64,000 nucleotides of DNA from Chryseobacterium sp. YIM B08800 (GCF_026163565.1 NZ_JAPDKN010000016.1:62001-126000); one strand, 5' to 3'; positions 23,826 to 33,619 are shown, counted from the stretch's first letter. Numbers and translations: made by a program. Notes: a model not told the origin generated them from the letters alone.

Positions 23826-26800
23826 ATGTCTAAAAAAGGAGTTTCAAAAATATCCGGAAATCCTTCGCCAAAAGTTGGGGAAGCTGTTACTTACACCGTT
23901 ACAGAGTGGTATCCTTCCACTCCTCAAAACCAAAGGAATCCGGCAAATGTTATTTGGGAATTATTTAAAAAAAGACCTAACGGAAGATTTACTTCAACCA
24001 ATATCAAAAAAAAAGGTGTTGGGAACTTTACTTTCGGAGAGGTTGCGCAAAAACACACCTATCGTTTAGAAGCTTATCTTTTTGAACCTGAAGGAAGCGG
24101 CGCATCAACAATAGAAATCAATCCTCAACCTACAGCTGTTCCAAAAATTGAAAAAGTAGAACTTCAGTATGTAGACGATTCACCGGGAACGGTTTTTAGT
24201 TTTACAGAAAAAATGAGAGCTCGTGCACAATGTGTGAATTTGAATGGTAAAAAATTAAAGTTTACGCTTTGGGAAGATGATGCAACAGGCAAAGGACACG
24301 ATGCAAAAAATCTTTTAATTGAAACCCAAGAAGCTACCGTAGATAAAAGTGGTGTTGCTACGGCCGAATTTATGCTTACCCGTGCTTTGATGCAAAAAGC
24401 CATGCAGGGAGAAACAAATCCTAAACAACTTGAGTTTTATGTTACGGTAGAATATTTTTCGCACAAAAAGCATGCAACTGATAATGTGAATGTAGATAAT
24501 CCTTTGCATACATCTGCGCCAAATCCCCAACCAATACCACAACAACCAACAAATAATCCTCCGGCTCAATCAACACCTGAAACTCCATCAAATAAAACAC
24601 ACCCCAGAGCCGAAAATTCTCCTGCTGCAGAAAAGCCGATATCCCGGATGGAAGAAAGGGGAGTTGCTGGACAGAATCCAAACCCAGCTGAAGGAGAATT
24701 GCATGATTATGATGAAGCTAAAGGAACTATTAACCCTGAACAACCATCAACTCCGCAATCAAATGAAGGGAAAACAGTGACTACTGTTGAAGATTCTTCG
24801 GTGGAAGAATTATTGGATGCTTATTTTGCTAAAAAAGAATATACTAAACAAACTGGTGAAGCAGCCGGAACCTTAGAATACAAGTTTGGAAGCAATGGAA
24901 ATAAAACAGCTACTGATGCAGAAAAAGAAAAAATAGCAAAAATTATTTTAGGCAAGTCTGCTGTAAAAGCATTAGCAGACAAAAAAGAATATACAACTTT
25001 GGAAGCCATTAAACAGGTTCTCTCCAAAGAAGTTTACAATAAAGATGAAAAAGTAAGTTTCCAAACCTTTAAATTGGGAGCTGAGTTCAAGAAAATTACT
25101 TCTGCACCTTTAGACACAAAATTATATTTAGTGGCAAAAACTGCAGGTTCAGGTCTAAGTGATAAACAGGCTACAATTATTATTAAAGAAAAAGATGGAT
25201 TGATTAAAGGTTCGGCAGGGGCTGTTTTACCAATCTTAGAAATTAATGAAGAACAAATGGATCAGGCTACTCCTACCACAGGAGAAGTTCCGGGAACTGA
25301 AAAAAACGAGTTTACAGGGAAAATAGAAAACGGAATGGTGAAAATTCCTGTTCATCTGAGACCGAAATCTAATGATGAACTGAAACAGTGGAGAGAGAAA
25401 CTGAAAAAAGGGAAACAAGACGGTGAATACACCTATACATTCAGTAATGTAAACGGTACTGCTATCACTGCCGAAAATAAAAAAAGTTTATCTGCAACTA
25501 TTGCGAAAAATGCTAAAGAAGGAAAATTAGGCAATCCCAAAATTGAAAACGGTAAAGTTGCTTATGCCGAAGATATTGAAGCCGTATTACAAGTTAAAAC
25601 ATATACAAGAGGTGAGACTATAAAATTTAATTTATATAAAAAAGAAAAGGAATTATTGTATCTTAATGTTAAAGCACAAGGTGAAAAACAGCATGATAAA
25701 GAATTTTTGAAAGCGGAGGGTGCTTATTTTGTAGTTGGTGGAAATTGTTTCTGTAATAGGAATATTGAAAAAATTGAGTTTGAAGATATTTTGAAAAAAC
25801 TTCGTGAAAGTGAGAGAATAGCAAATACTACAGAATTGTTTTTTGCTGATAACTGTAATTTAGATGATAAGACATTAGCAAGTTTCGTCGATCAGCTAAA
25901 TACCACTTTGGATCAATACAATATTAGTACTTGTATAAGAAAAATACATTTTTTAGCCCAAATTTATCATGAAACAGACAGGCTGCAAACAACTAAAGAA
26001 TATGGAGGAACAAAAAGATACAGCCCCTATGTCGGAAGAGGAATTATGCAACTGACTCATGATTCCGGGTATGCAAGATATAAAGCATATTCAGGAATTG
26101 ACGTTGTAACAGATTATGAAAAAGTTGCAGAAGAATTAAAACTTACTGTAGATTCGGCAGGATGGTTTTGGAAACAAGGAAAGGAGTTGAGTCCTGGAAC
26201 TTCTTGGGCTGTACCTCGAACCAAGTTTAGCGAATTTGATGGTTCGACTGGAAAACAATATGCTAAACAAGAATTCACTTACGAACTTGATGGTGTATCA
26301 AGAAAATATGGAACAGTTGATATGAATCTTTTAGCCGATGCTGATTATATTGATACAATTAGTTGGCTTGTAAACGGAGGTGATAACGGCAGAATGGAAA
26401 GAAGAGAATATTTGAAGAAATTAAAAGACATTTTTAATTATCCTGAAGATTGTGAAAATGCCGGACAATCGAATGCTGGAAATAGTAATGTAAATATTCA
26501 TTTTAGTGGGCAGTCTGCTCATGCAGATGCAGTTTCTGAATATACAAGAGGTATTTTAAGAGAAGTTGGAGAAGCCACAGAAAATATGGATATTTACATC
26601 ACAAGTACAGCCAGAACTCCTAATGATCAAGCCAGAATTATGTATGATAATGCAAGTAGAGATTTACAAGAGCAAAGAAGAACCTATAGAGCCCCCGGAC
26701 AATCGGTGATTGATGTTTTTGAACAAAATCAAAACCAGCCGAGAGATAGGGTTATTGCTCTCATGGAAGCAAGGATAAACGAATTAGGTCCATCAAGTGT

Positions 26801-26960
26801 CTCGAGACACTGTGCAGACCCAGCTGTTACCAATGTATTTGATGTATCTATTTCTAGACTTACAAATCCTAATGATTTCTTAACGCAGATCAGGGGGAGA
26901 ACGGAAGTACAGACAGTTTTAAACGAAAACGGAGCCTATCACATAGAAATTTCTCAATAA
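23826..26960 (+). CDS. Putative T6SS effector: GH19-like plus M15-like peptidoglycan hydrolase
   Basis: A 1044-residue protein without signal peptide. Residues 1-220 are Ig-like (GNPSPKVGEAVTYTVTEW); 230-315 are a Pro/Asn/Gln-rich linker; 320-640 contain repeated beta modules (KVSFQTFKLGAEF, GETIKFNLYKKEK). About 650-880 matches GH19 chitinase/endolysins: KIHFLAQIYHETDRLQ with catalytic Glu, YVGRGIMQLTHDSGYARY and DSAGWFWKQG. About 895-1044 resembles M15 D,D-peptidases: ITSTARTPNDQ, SSVSRHCADPAVTNVFDVS and the final GAYHIEI, giving the His, Asp, His ligands. It could thus cut glycan and peptide bonds of a rival's wall. It follows the DUF4280 gene and overlaps the next gene by one base. Toxin role is inferred. 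Confidence 0.8.
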   Translation: MSKKGVSKISGNPSPKVGEAVTYTVTEWYPSTPQNQRNPANVIWELFKKRPNGRFTSTNIKKKGVGNFTFGEVAQKHTYRLEAYLFEPEGSGASTIEINPQPTAVPKIEKVELQYVDDSPGTVFSFTEKMRARAQCVNLNGKKLKFTLWEDDATGKGHDAKNLLIETQEATVDKSGVATAEFMLTRALMQKAMQGETNPKQLEFYVTVEYFSHKKHATDNVNVDNPLHTSAPNPQPIPQQPTNNPPAQSTPETPSNKTHPRAENSPAAEKPISRMEERGVAGQNPNPAEGELHDYDEAKGTINPEQPSTPQSNEGKTVTTVEDSSVEELLDAYFAKKEYTKQTGEAAGTLEYKFGSNGNKTATDAEKEKIAKIILGKSAVKALADKKEYTTLEAIKQVLSKEVYNKDEKVSFQTFKLGAEFKKITSAPLDTKLYLVAKTAGSGLSDKQATIIIKEKDGLIKGSAGAVLPILEINEEQMDQATPTTGEVPGTEKNEFTGKIENGMVKIPVHLRPKSNDELKQWREKLKKGKQDGEYTYTFSNVNGTAITAENKKSLSATIAKNAKEGKLGNPKIENGKVAYAEDIEAVLQVKTYTRGETIKFNLYKKEKELLYLNVKAQGEKQHDKEFLKAEGAYFVVGGNCFCNRNIEKIEFEDILKKLRESERIANTTELFFADNCNLDDKTLASFVDQLNTTLDQYNISTCIRKIHFLAQIYHETDRLQTTKEYGGTKRYSPYVGRGIMQLTHDSGYARYKAYSGIDVVTDYEKVAEELKLTVDSAGWFWKQGKELSPGTSWAVPRTKFSEFDGSTGKQYAKQEFTYELDGVSRKYGTVDMNLLADADYIDTISWLVNGGDNGRMERREYLKKLKDIFNYPEDCENAGQSNAGNSNVNIHFSGQSAHADAVSEYTRGILREVGEATENMDIYITSTARTPNDQARIMYDNASRDLQEQRRTYRAPGQSVIDVFEQNQNQPRDRVIALMEARINELGPSSVSRHCADPAVTNVFDVSISRLTNPNDFLTQIRGRTEVQTVLNENGAYHIEISQ

Positions 26961-27871
26961 TGAAATTAAATATTTTTAATACAATTTTACTGTTAATATT
27001 ATTTACATCATGTAAAAAAAATGTTGACTTTTCAAAAACTAATGCTGCAATTAATGCTAAAGAAACCTGTAAAGAACAAGTTATTTCGGCTTCCGGCTAT
27101 TTTTTGGTAACTCCTGATAATGTGGAAATAGATTCCTTAAAGAATGCCATGGGAGAAAACTTTTTTACCATTGCCGATGATAGTAATTATTATATTGCAG
27201 AAATCAATGAATCATTAAAAAATTCACTGCAAAAGATTGATGCAGACTGTATTAATTTTAAAAATGAAAAGTACACGCTTAATAAAAAGAATGAAAAATT
27301 AAATTGGTATATCATTGATTATAAAAAAGGTGAAAAGCCTAAGATTGTCTCATTGGTTGACTTTTATCAAAAAATATCTCAAAAACAAGCTTTTGCAGAT
27401 AACAATCCCTCAAACCAAATAATTGATAAACTAAATAAAAGTAAGACTTTAAATGCATTTACATTTGATATAAATGGTGATGGGAAAGAAGATAAGATTT
27501 TTAGTAACAAACCGAATACAGGAGATAGTTTGCTGATTTTTTTTAAGACAGATAAAGATTATAAGTTGGTTTTAGAAACTACAAACTTTTCTCAGGATGG
27601 AGGTCATCAGTTTTCTACAATCAAAAAGAATGGAAAAGGTTTTTCCGTAAAAACAGATTTTCCTGATGGAGCAGACGATTATCTTTATAACATATCATAT
27701 ATTGAAGATCAATTTATTTTAAATAAAGTAATTCACCATCTTCAATCTTGGCAGAATAAAACTAGTCAGCAGTGTGATTTTAATACTAACATTAATTTGA
27801 AAAATTCAAAAGATGAAATATGGAAAAAACTGGTGAATTACGAAGACAGAGCAAATTGTTTTAATAAATGA
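26960..27871 (+). CDS. Lipoprotein, candidate immunity protein
   Basis: A 303-residue lipoprotein (LLLILFTSCKKN, Cys about residue 18). Its ATG shares the final A of the effector's TAA, so the two are translationally coupled. A FG-GAP/VCBS-like segment is visible, TFDINGDGKEDKIFSNKPNTGDSL (about residues 170-193), and the C-terminus contains paired cysteines. The location in the periplasm and the one-base overlap with a wall-hydrolase gene are what is expected of an immunity protein that neutralises the toxin. No immunity family was recognised; the role is inference. Confidence 0.75.
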   Translation: MKLNIFNTILLLILFTSCKKNVDFSKTNAAINAKETCKEQVISASGYFLVTPDNVEIDSLKNAMGENFFTIADDSNYYIAEINESLKNSLQKIDADCINFKNEKYTLNKKNEKLNWYIIDYKKGEKPKIVSLVDFYQKISQKQAFADNNPSNQIIDKLNKSKTLNAFTFDINGDGKEDKIFSNKPNTGDSLLIFFKTDKDYKLVLETTNFSQDGGHQFSTIKKNGKGFSVKTDFPDGADDYLYNISYIEDQFILNKVIHHLQSWQNKTSQQCDFNTNINLKNSKDEIWKKLVNYEDRANCFNK

Positions 27872-28022
27872 GTAAACTTCTTTGAAAAATAATTTTAAGA
27901 CTAATTTGCACGTATTTTCTTCAAAATAAAATCTAAGGAGAGGCCTACAAGAATGAAATATAAACCAAAATATCATCAAACATCAAGGTAATTAAAAGTT
28001 TTAAAATTTATTATCAAGAAAA

Positions 28023-28823
28023 ATGAAGCAAAGTGCAATAATATTTTTCATCTTATTGGTGTTTGGATGCCAAAAAGCATCTAGCAAAATAGAGCAGACT
28101 TCTATGGCAAAATCTGTAGAAACTTCTTTACAAAAAACAGTTTTAGAGAATTCTGAAATCAATTGTGAAGAGTTTTTTCGGCAGATTGTTTTGTCTAGTA
28201 ATCTGTCTGCAGTTAAAAATTACAAAGATGTTTTTGTGCGAATTGAAAGCAGCTCAGAAGACAAAATTGTTTTGGAATTATATGTGAAAAGCAATCTTTC
28301 AGAATCTTCCCAAAACAAACAAATTGTAGAAAATGCCGTTGCCTGGCTCAATTTTATACCAGACTCTGAAAAACTTTTAGATATTACGGCTGATCCTGAA
28401 GAGCCGGTTGAGTTGACTTTTAATAAAGAGCTGCTAAAAAAGTTTGATTTCAGTAAAGCTTGTGGTCTTCAACCTAAAACAAGTGAAAAGCAAAGCAGAA
28501 ATTTATCAAAAACAAACTGTAAAGAAATTTCAGGCGATATGCTTTCTGGTGAAGAATGTGTTGTTTCATCAAATTCTTTAGAAGCTGTTTATAAAGAAAT
28601 GATAGATAAATCGTTAGTGAGAGATGCTGAATTTCTCTTGAAAAAACTTCCGAAAATTAATACTTCTGAAAAAATTAATAAAAATGGAATTGTTGAAATC
28701 TCATATAAAGTAAAACCAAATACCGTTATCATTGAAATGCTTTATGAAGGCGGACTTACAGATATTGAACTCAACAAAGAAAATCAAACCGTGAAAAGAA
28801 AAATTGTTTACAACGCAGATTAA
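28023..28823 (+). CDS. Hypothetical lipoprotein near T6SS effector
   Basis: A 266-residue lipoprotein (FILLVFGCQKAS, Cys about residue 16). Residues 30-150 contain SEINCEEFFRQIVLSSNLSAVKNYKDVFVRI and a Cys pair; the second part has NCKEISGDMLSGEECVVSSNSLEAVYKEMI. I know no function. It lies 151 bp after the candidate immunity gene on the same strand, before another small lipoprotein. It could be a second immunity protein or an immunity gene left from an effector exchange. The gap upstream holds no gene that I can see. Confidence 0.72.
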   Translation: MKQSAIIFFILLVFGCQKASSKIEQTSMAKSVETSLQKTVLENSEINCEEFFRQIVLSSNLSAVKNYKDVFVRIESSSEDKIVLELYVKSNLSESSQNKQIVENAVAWLNFIPDSEKLLDITADPEEPVELTFNKELLKKFDFSKACGLQPKTSEKQSRNLSKTNCKEISGDMLSGEECVVSSNSLEAVYKEMIDKSLVRDAEFLLKKLPKINTSEKINKNGIVEISYKVKPNTVIIEMLYEGGLTDIELNKENQTVKRKIVYNAD

Positions 28824-28865
28824 TTTCACTAAATTTAATCTTATAAACACTTTATCAAAAAGTCA

Positions 28866-29333
28866 ATGTTTAAATTTAATATCGTTCTAGGAATATTAAT
28901 TTTTTTAATTATCGCTTGCAAAGAAGAAAAGGAAGCTTCCAAAGAAGTTGTGATTTCCGAAAAATCCGATTCTTTAAATTTGAAAACAATTGTTAAAACA
29001 GAAATTCCCCGGAAGACCTTTTCCTGGCTTGGAAATTATTCCTGTAATTTTTTGAGGATGAAAGAAGAGTCAGCTGATCCGAGAGGTTGGGGAATGATCA
29101 GGATAAAGATTAAAAAAGATTCTGTAAAATTTGGCTTGGATACCTATATTGAGAATTTTGGAAAAGATTTAACTGTTGTGAATCAGAGCGAAGATAAAAT
29201 TATTCTTGCATTAAAAAATAAAAAAGATTCCACCTTTATAATCACAAAAAATAAACACAAATATTTTTTGAAAAGTAACTTTATTAACCAAACAGTTGGG
29301 GAAACAGAAATTTACGAACTGAAAAAAGAATGA
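28866..29333 (+). CDS. Small hypothetical lipoprotein
   Basis: A 155-residue lipoprotein (GILIFLIIACKEEK, Cys about residue 18). After a Lys/Glu-rich linker the mature domain is WLGNYSCNFLRMKEESADPRGWGMIRIKIKKD followed by beta strands ending GETEIYELKKE, a compact all-beta fold in the size range of lysozyme-inhibitor-like and immunity proteins. The resemblance to such inhibitors is only by size and strand pattern. It is 42 bp after the previous lipoprotein and 39 bp before the LysM-type gene, so all three are likely co-transcribed. Confidence 0.72.
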   Translation: MFKFNIVLGILIFLIIACKEEKEASKEVVISEKSDSLNLKTIVKTEIPRKTFSWLGNYSCNFLRMKEESADPRGWGMIRIKIKKDSVKFGLDTYIENFGKDLTVVNQSEDKIILALKNKKDSTFIITKNKHKYFLKSNFINQTVGETEIYELKKE

Positions 29334-29372
29334 TTAGCTTAAAAATAGTTTTCTAAGAAAGATGAAAAATCT

Positions 29373-30329
29373 ATGATGATCCATTTTATACTTCCCGGAG
29401 ATAACCTAGAAAATATTGCTGAGAAAATCAGGCTTGAAAATCCTGTTTATCTTAAAGAATTTCACAATCAACATTGCCTGAAAGAAGATTTTATTGTTGA
29501 TGATTTGGTTCCCGGGAAAAAACTGCTGCTGCCCGATTTTACGAAAATCAAAACCTATAATGATAAAAATGATGCTCCTTTTAAAAGTCCGGAATTAAAT
29601 CCTAAAATCGTTTTTAATCCGATTGGCTTTAATGAAAAATTTAAAACTACAATTAAAGAATCATCCATCAATGATGCTAAAACTATTGACAAAAGTTTTT
29701 CTTATATCGCATCTTTGCAATGGATAAAAAATGAATTGGGTGAACATCTCTTTCATTTTACCAAAGATCAGTTTTCAAATCGCAATAACACAAAAATGGA
29801 AAGTCTGGCGATTGAAAGCATGAAATATTTATATCCTATTGAAGTTTTTGTAAACGTCAAAGGTGAGATTTTGCGAACTGCTTTAAAGAAACAAACTTTG
29901 AATAATTTTAATCAGATTAAAGAAAAATTATTAGATTTTTTTCCGGATAAATATGCTGAAATATATCTTGAAGAATTTGAATATGCTGCTTTGAATCCCG
30001 ATATTTTTGATCAGAGAATGAAAGAAGACTGGTTTCTGAAAAGCTACTTTTCATCTTTCCGAAATCCTTTTGAAAACGGCAAATCTTTTTTTGAATTGTA
30101 TTTAGAAAAAACTGTATTAAACATTCAGCAAACTGCAAAATTAACGGATAACAAAGAAGAAATTCTATTACATCAAACCTTAAAAAATAAGGAAGAAAAC
30201 CAGGATGATTTCACAGGGAATCTATCAGTTTCTAAAAATAACGGAATGATCAGATCTTTAAATGCAGTATATTCTTACAAAGAATTTTCAGTTTCCTATT
30301 CCACAGAATTTTCAATTGTAAATATATAA
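29373..30329 (+). CDS. LysM-type protein of T6SS locus
   Basis: A 318-residue protein with no signal peptide. The N-terminus (about residues 3-55) looks like a LysM domain: HFILPGDNLENIAEKIRLENPVYL ... VDDLVPGKKLLLPD, with the GDxLxxIA core and the closing G-x-x-L-x-L-P. The rest is helical and unassigned (SFSYIASLQWIKNELGEHLFHFTKDQF). A second in-frame Met is adjacent, so the start may be residue 2. Cytosolic LysM-like heads occur in proteins of contractile injection systems, where they help bind tube or baseplate parts, so an adaptor or cargo role is possible. Confidence 0.7.
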   Translation: MMIHFILPGDNLENIAEKIRLENPVYLKEFHNQHCLKEDFIVDDLVPGKKLLLPDFTKIKTYNDKNDAPFKSPELNPKIVFNPIGFNEKFKTTIKESSINDAKTIDKSFSYIASLQWIKNELGEHLFHFTKDQFSNRNNTKMESLAIESMKYLYPIEVFVNVKGEILRTALKKQTLNNFNQIKEKLLDFFPDKYAEIYLEEFEYAALNPDIFDQRMKEDWFLKSYFSSFRNPFENGKSFFELYLEKTVLNIQQTAKLTDNKEEILLHQTLKNKEENQDDFTGNLSVSKNNGMIRSLNAVYSYKEFSVSYSTEFSIVNI

Positions 30330-30655
30330 TTTAAACATTTTTTTAATTGCCCGTAATTTCTCATCGTATTTCTTTGCTAAGTTTACGCCGTTGTTTAACT
30401 TAAAATCAGCCAATATTTTAAAATTCTTTGTTTCCCTTTGCGTTAAATTAATGAATGTTTCTTTTGTAATTAGTTGATTTTATATTGTTATTATAGTTAG
30501 GGAAGCTTTCATTTTTAAATGTTTTCATAATATTCGTGCATTCGTGGCAAATCAACAGTTTATTTCCAATTATTTTCTAAAAAACCGCAAAATATATCTG
30601 AAAAAAAACTGCTTCAAAATTGAAACAGTCTTTTTAAATATTTTTATAAAAAAAA
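30330..30655. other. Gene-free interval with relic repeat-like sequence
   Basis: 326 bp of AT-rich non-coding DNA between convergent genes. It includes phrases such as ttgtttccctttgcgtta and cattcgtggcaaat that read like flavobacterial dispersed non-coding repeats, but no second copy is in this window. The terminator at its right end is listed separately. Confidence 0.45.
30609..30630. terminator. Bidirectional terminator
   Basis: ACTGcTTCAA/TTGAAaCAGT hairpin with one mismatch, T-run on both strands, between the convergent LysM-type gene and endonuclease gene. Confidence 0.8.
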
Positions 30656-32449
30656 CTATTTAATCACGAATTTCAGACTCGCTTCATCAAGTTTTAAAAT
30701 ATAAATTCCCTGCAAGAGGCTTTTTATTTTAATTGATTTTCCGTTTTTAAAAGGATTATTGATCGTCTGTATTACTTTTCCCTGTAGATTATAGATTTCC
30801 GCTTTTTTGATATTTTGTGTATCACCTTTTACAAAAATTTCCTGATTGGTAATTGGGTTTGGATAAATCTTTAATTCTTTTGGTTCTGCAAGGATATTTG
30901 TTGTTTGACTTTGTCTTAAGGTTGAATTATTGCAAGTCCAGCTCAAATTATCAATTGCCACTCTGTTGCTCGAAGAATTATTAATTAAAGCTACCACAAC
31001 ATTCCCTGAAACATTAATATTGTTAATTGTTGTCGTAGTTGCCGTCGTGCTGTAAGGAACTGTTCCAACATTTACTCCATTTACCTGAACGGTGAAGTTC
31101 CCATTACTTCCACTGAATTTAAGTTGTGTTGTAACCGTCAAAGATCCAATTCCGTTTGCCGAGCTGCTTGATTTCAAAGAACCATCTCTTACGGTAATTG
31201 CTTTGTTGGAAATGGTTTGATCACTTCTTGAGTCTGTTGCCGTCCATGTAATTCCGTTGCTCGTCCATGTTTTAGTTGAATACGATGATGAACTTGCTGT
31301 TGGTATTGTTTCAAAAGTTTCATTCACACAATTTGTAGGATTCGGATTGGTTGTTCCTGTATTCGTCGTTGCTGAAACGGTAGTGCTGTTTGCTGAAGAA
31401 TTTCCGGCAGCATCTTTTGCTTTAATATAAAAATTATAAGTTGTAGAAGGATTTAATCCTGTAACTGTTGTTGAAGTTGAAGAAACATTTGTTTTTAAAC
31501 TTCCGTTCATATAAACATCGTAAGAACTTACGGCTACATTATCTGTAGCTGCATTCCACATAAGAGAAACCGTGTTGGATGTTTTTCCTGAAACAGTTAA
31601 ATTAGTAACCGTTGACGGAGCTTGAGTATCAGTTGTTGGAGCTTGTCCTCCCCAAATTTGATTTACATAATTAGGGTTGTCTATAAACGGATTTCTGTTT
31701 CCCTGAAAAGTATAAGAAGCATTATTTCTGTTGATTTCTGCCTGCGAAACCGGATCCTGATTATGCCAAGCTAAAAGTACGTTCAGCTCCCAGGTTTGTA
31801 GACCTGGAAATGCAGAACTTCCAAGCATATTTCCTGTAGAAAAAGTTGAAAGTTTACTTTGATATCTTGTCACAAAATAGAAAACCATTCTTGCTACATC
31901 ACCTTTAAACTCATCAATAGGCTCAAAAACTGTCCCCGAAAATCCTGAAGATGACGAGCTTCCCAATTTTGAACCATTTAAAGAAGTAAAACTTGCCGTT
32001 CCTACTTTTCCGAAAGGATAATTAGAGCGCATTCCGTTTACTTTTCCATCTGTCGCTCTGATGAAATGAATGTCGTTTTTCATCGGCGAACCTTCATTAA
32101 AAAGACTTTGCGGAACGATATGTTCACGATTGTAGCAATTTCCTTCAGTAGAGTAGGTGCCGCACTGATTATTTCCCGGAATAAATTTGTATGGATCTGT
32201 GGAGTTTGGTTTTTCAGAATAAATATCAAGAATAGAACCGTCGTTTTCGTAGTTTTTATCAATGTCGGTGGTTTTGTAGGCAGTCCAAAGTCCGTTGTAG
32301 CCTTTGTCTTGATGTCCGCTTGTAATGATATTGCTTAAAGCGGTTTTTAATGAAGCTCCCGACAATCCGTTCGCTGAGTTATAATATCCTGCAGGAGCTT
32401 GTGCATTCGCTAACTGCGAGAATATCATACAAAAAAGTAGTTTTTTCAT
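30656..32449 (-). CDS. Secreted endonuclease I with FN3 and T9SS sorting domain
   Basis: A 597-residue exported nuclease; signal peptide MKKLLFCMIFSQLANAQ. Residues about 25-270 match the EndA/NucM endonuclease I family, with catalytic NREHIVPQSLFN (about residue 108) and later GMRSNYPFGKVG and YVNQIWG. Residues about 275-365 are a fibronectin III domain (STVTNLTVSGKTSNTVSLMW, TVTGLNPSTTYNFYIKAKD). A beta-rich region follows and the last 75 residues are a type IX sorting domain: PKELKIYPNPITNQEIFVKG ... GIYILKLDEASLKFVIK. It should cut extracellular DNA non-specifically after T9SS export. It is convergent with the T6SS-linked genes. Confidence 0.92.
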   Translation of the reverse strand: MKKLLFCMIFSQLANAQAPAGYYNSANGLSGASLKTALSNIITSGHQDKGYNGLWTAYKTTDIDKNYENDGSILDIYSEKPNSTDPYKFIPGNNQCGTYSTEGNCYNREHIVPQSLFNEGSPMKNDIHFIRATDGKVNGMRSNYPFGKVGTASFTSLNGSKLGSSSSSGFSGTVFEPIDEFKGDVARMVFYFVTRYQSKLSTFSTGNMLGSSAFPGLQTWELNVLLAWHNQDPVSQAEINRNNASYTFQGNRNPFIDNPNYVNQIWGGQAPTTDTQAPSTVTNLTVSGKTSNTVSLMWNAATDNVAVSSYDVYMNGSLKTNVSSTSTTVTGLNPSTTYNFYIKAKDAAGNSSANSTTVSATTNTGTTNPNPTNCVNETFETIPTASSSSYSTKTWTSNGITWTATDSRSDQTISNKAITVRDGSLKSSSSANGIGSLTVTTQLKFSGSNGNFTVQVNGVNVGTVPYSTTATTTTINNINVSGNVVVALINNSSSNRVAIDNLSWTCNNSTLRQSQTTNILAEPKELKIYPNPITNQEIFVKGDTQNIKKAEIYNLQGKVIQTINNPFKNGKSIKIKSLLQGIYILKLDEASLKFVIK

Positions 32450-32721
32450 AATAATATAATTTGGGTAAGATTATAATAATTTGGTGAATGTAAAATTACA
32501 TTATTATTAAAGTTTATGTTAGTTAATATTAAATTTTATAAAGCAATGCACAATATTTTAATGTTTTGTTTTGAAACAATAATGTTTAAATATTGTTAGG
32601 TTTTATTAAAATAAATTGATTATTTTTTGGATTATGAGTGTTATTTTTATTGATATAAATCATAATTGTTTTCAAAATGATAAAATTATTTATGTTTACT
32701 TTTGTTTTAAATTTATTTAGA

Positions 32722-33528
32722 ATGATTAAAAACAACTTTCTTTTTGCTGGTCTTATCACGGCAACTATTTTTACCGGTTCAATATTAAATGCTCAATGCA
32801 ATCCGGTTTCAGAGTTTTCGGAAAATTTTGATACTTTATCATGCTGTAATATGGGTGTAGTTCCATCTTGTTGGAATAGTATTTTAACTGCAGGAGGAGG
32901 AAATCAGATTATTTCAAGCACTTCTCCCGCATCAAGCCCGAGTAATGTTTACCAGACAGGTTATACCAAAATTTCAATTGTTGTGATGCCTCCGCTTACC
33001 AATATCAATGCCGGAACGCATCATTTTAAATTTAAAGCAAGGGTAAACTCTGGCCCGGGTCTTTTAGATTTTGGATATATCACCGATGTAAATGATGCTT
33101 CAACATTTGTTGTTTTGCAATCGATTACAATTAATAATTTAACGTATGACAACACTTCCGAGAGAACTTTTGATGTACCAACCACAGTTCCTGCAAATGC
33201 AAGACTGGCAATAAGAAATCCGGGAACAACTTGGGCAGGACATTATTGGGATGATGCAGTCTGGGAACCGAAAACAGCTTTGTCAACCATTGATTTAAAG
33301 TTAAATGATTTTAAAATTTATCCAAATCCGTTTAAGGATGTAATTACTATTTCTGAAACAAAAGAAATTCAACAATTAAAGATTACAGATGTTTCCGGAA
33401 GATTAATAAAAACAATCGAAAAACCTTCTTCTAAAATAAACATGAGCGAATTGAAAGCAGCAATTTATTTTATGACTACAGAATTTAAAGACGGCAAATC
33501 ACAAACCATTAAAATTATCAAAGAATAA
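32722..33528 (+). CDS. T9SS-exported protein, choice-of-anchor type
   Basis: I choose the ATG at 32722 (268 residues) since it gives a clean signal peptide NNFLFAGLITATIFTGSILNAQ; an in-frame ATG 15 codons upstream is weaker. The body (about 25-190) is a jelly-roll-like domain beginning NPVSEFSENFDTLSCCNMGVVPSCW and holding GHYWDDAVW, similar to MAM/choice-of-anchor J domains. The C-terminus is a type IX sorting domain: LKLNDFKIYPNPFKDVITIS ... YFMTTEFKDGKSQTIKIIKE. The ligand is unknown; a paralogous layout is seen at 59217-60044. Confidence 0.82.
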   Translation: MIKNNFLFAGLITATIFTGSILNAQCNPVSEFSENFDTLSCCNMGVVPSCWNSILTAGGGNQIISSTSPASSPSNVYQTGYTKISIVVMPPLTNINAGTHHFKFKARVNSGPGLLDFGYITDVNDASTFVVLQSITINNLTYDNTSERTFDVPTTVPANARLAIRNPGTTWAGHYWDDAVWEPKTALSTIDLKLNDFKIYPNPFKDVITISETKEIQQLKITDVSGRLIKTIEKPSSKINMSELKAAIYFMTTEFKDGKSQTIKIIKE

Positions 33529-33566
33529 TTATTTTAAAACCACTCTTATTTTTAACATGTAATCAA

Positions 33567-33597
33567 AAAAGTCAACACAAAATTTGTGTTGACTTTT
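33567..33597. terminator. Bidirectional terminator
   Basis: Near-perfect inverted repeat AAAAGTCAACACAAA/TTTGTGTTGACTTTT between two convergent genes; A- and T-rich flanks serve both strands. Confidence 0.85.
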
Positions 33598-33619
33598 AAT
33601 ATAATTTAAAATAAAAATC

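Noticed and set aside
24480-24780. Frameshift or fusion border in the long effector at the Pro/Gln/Asn-rich stretch
   Set aside because: The frame is open throughout, and the composition is that of a normal inter-domain linker.
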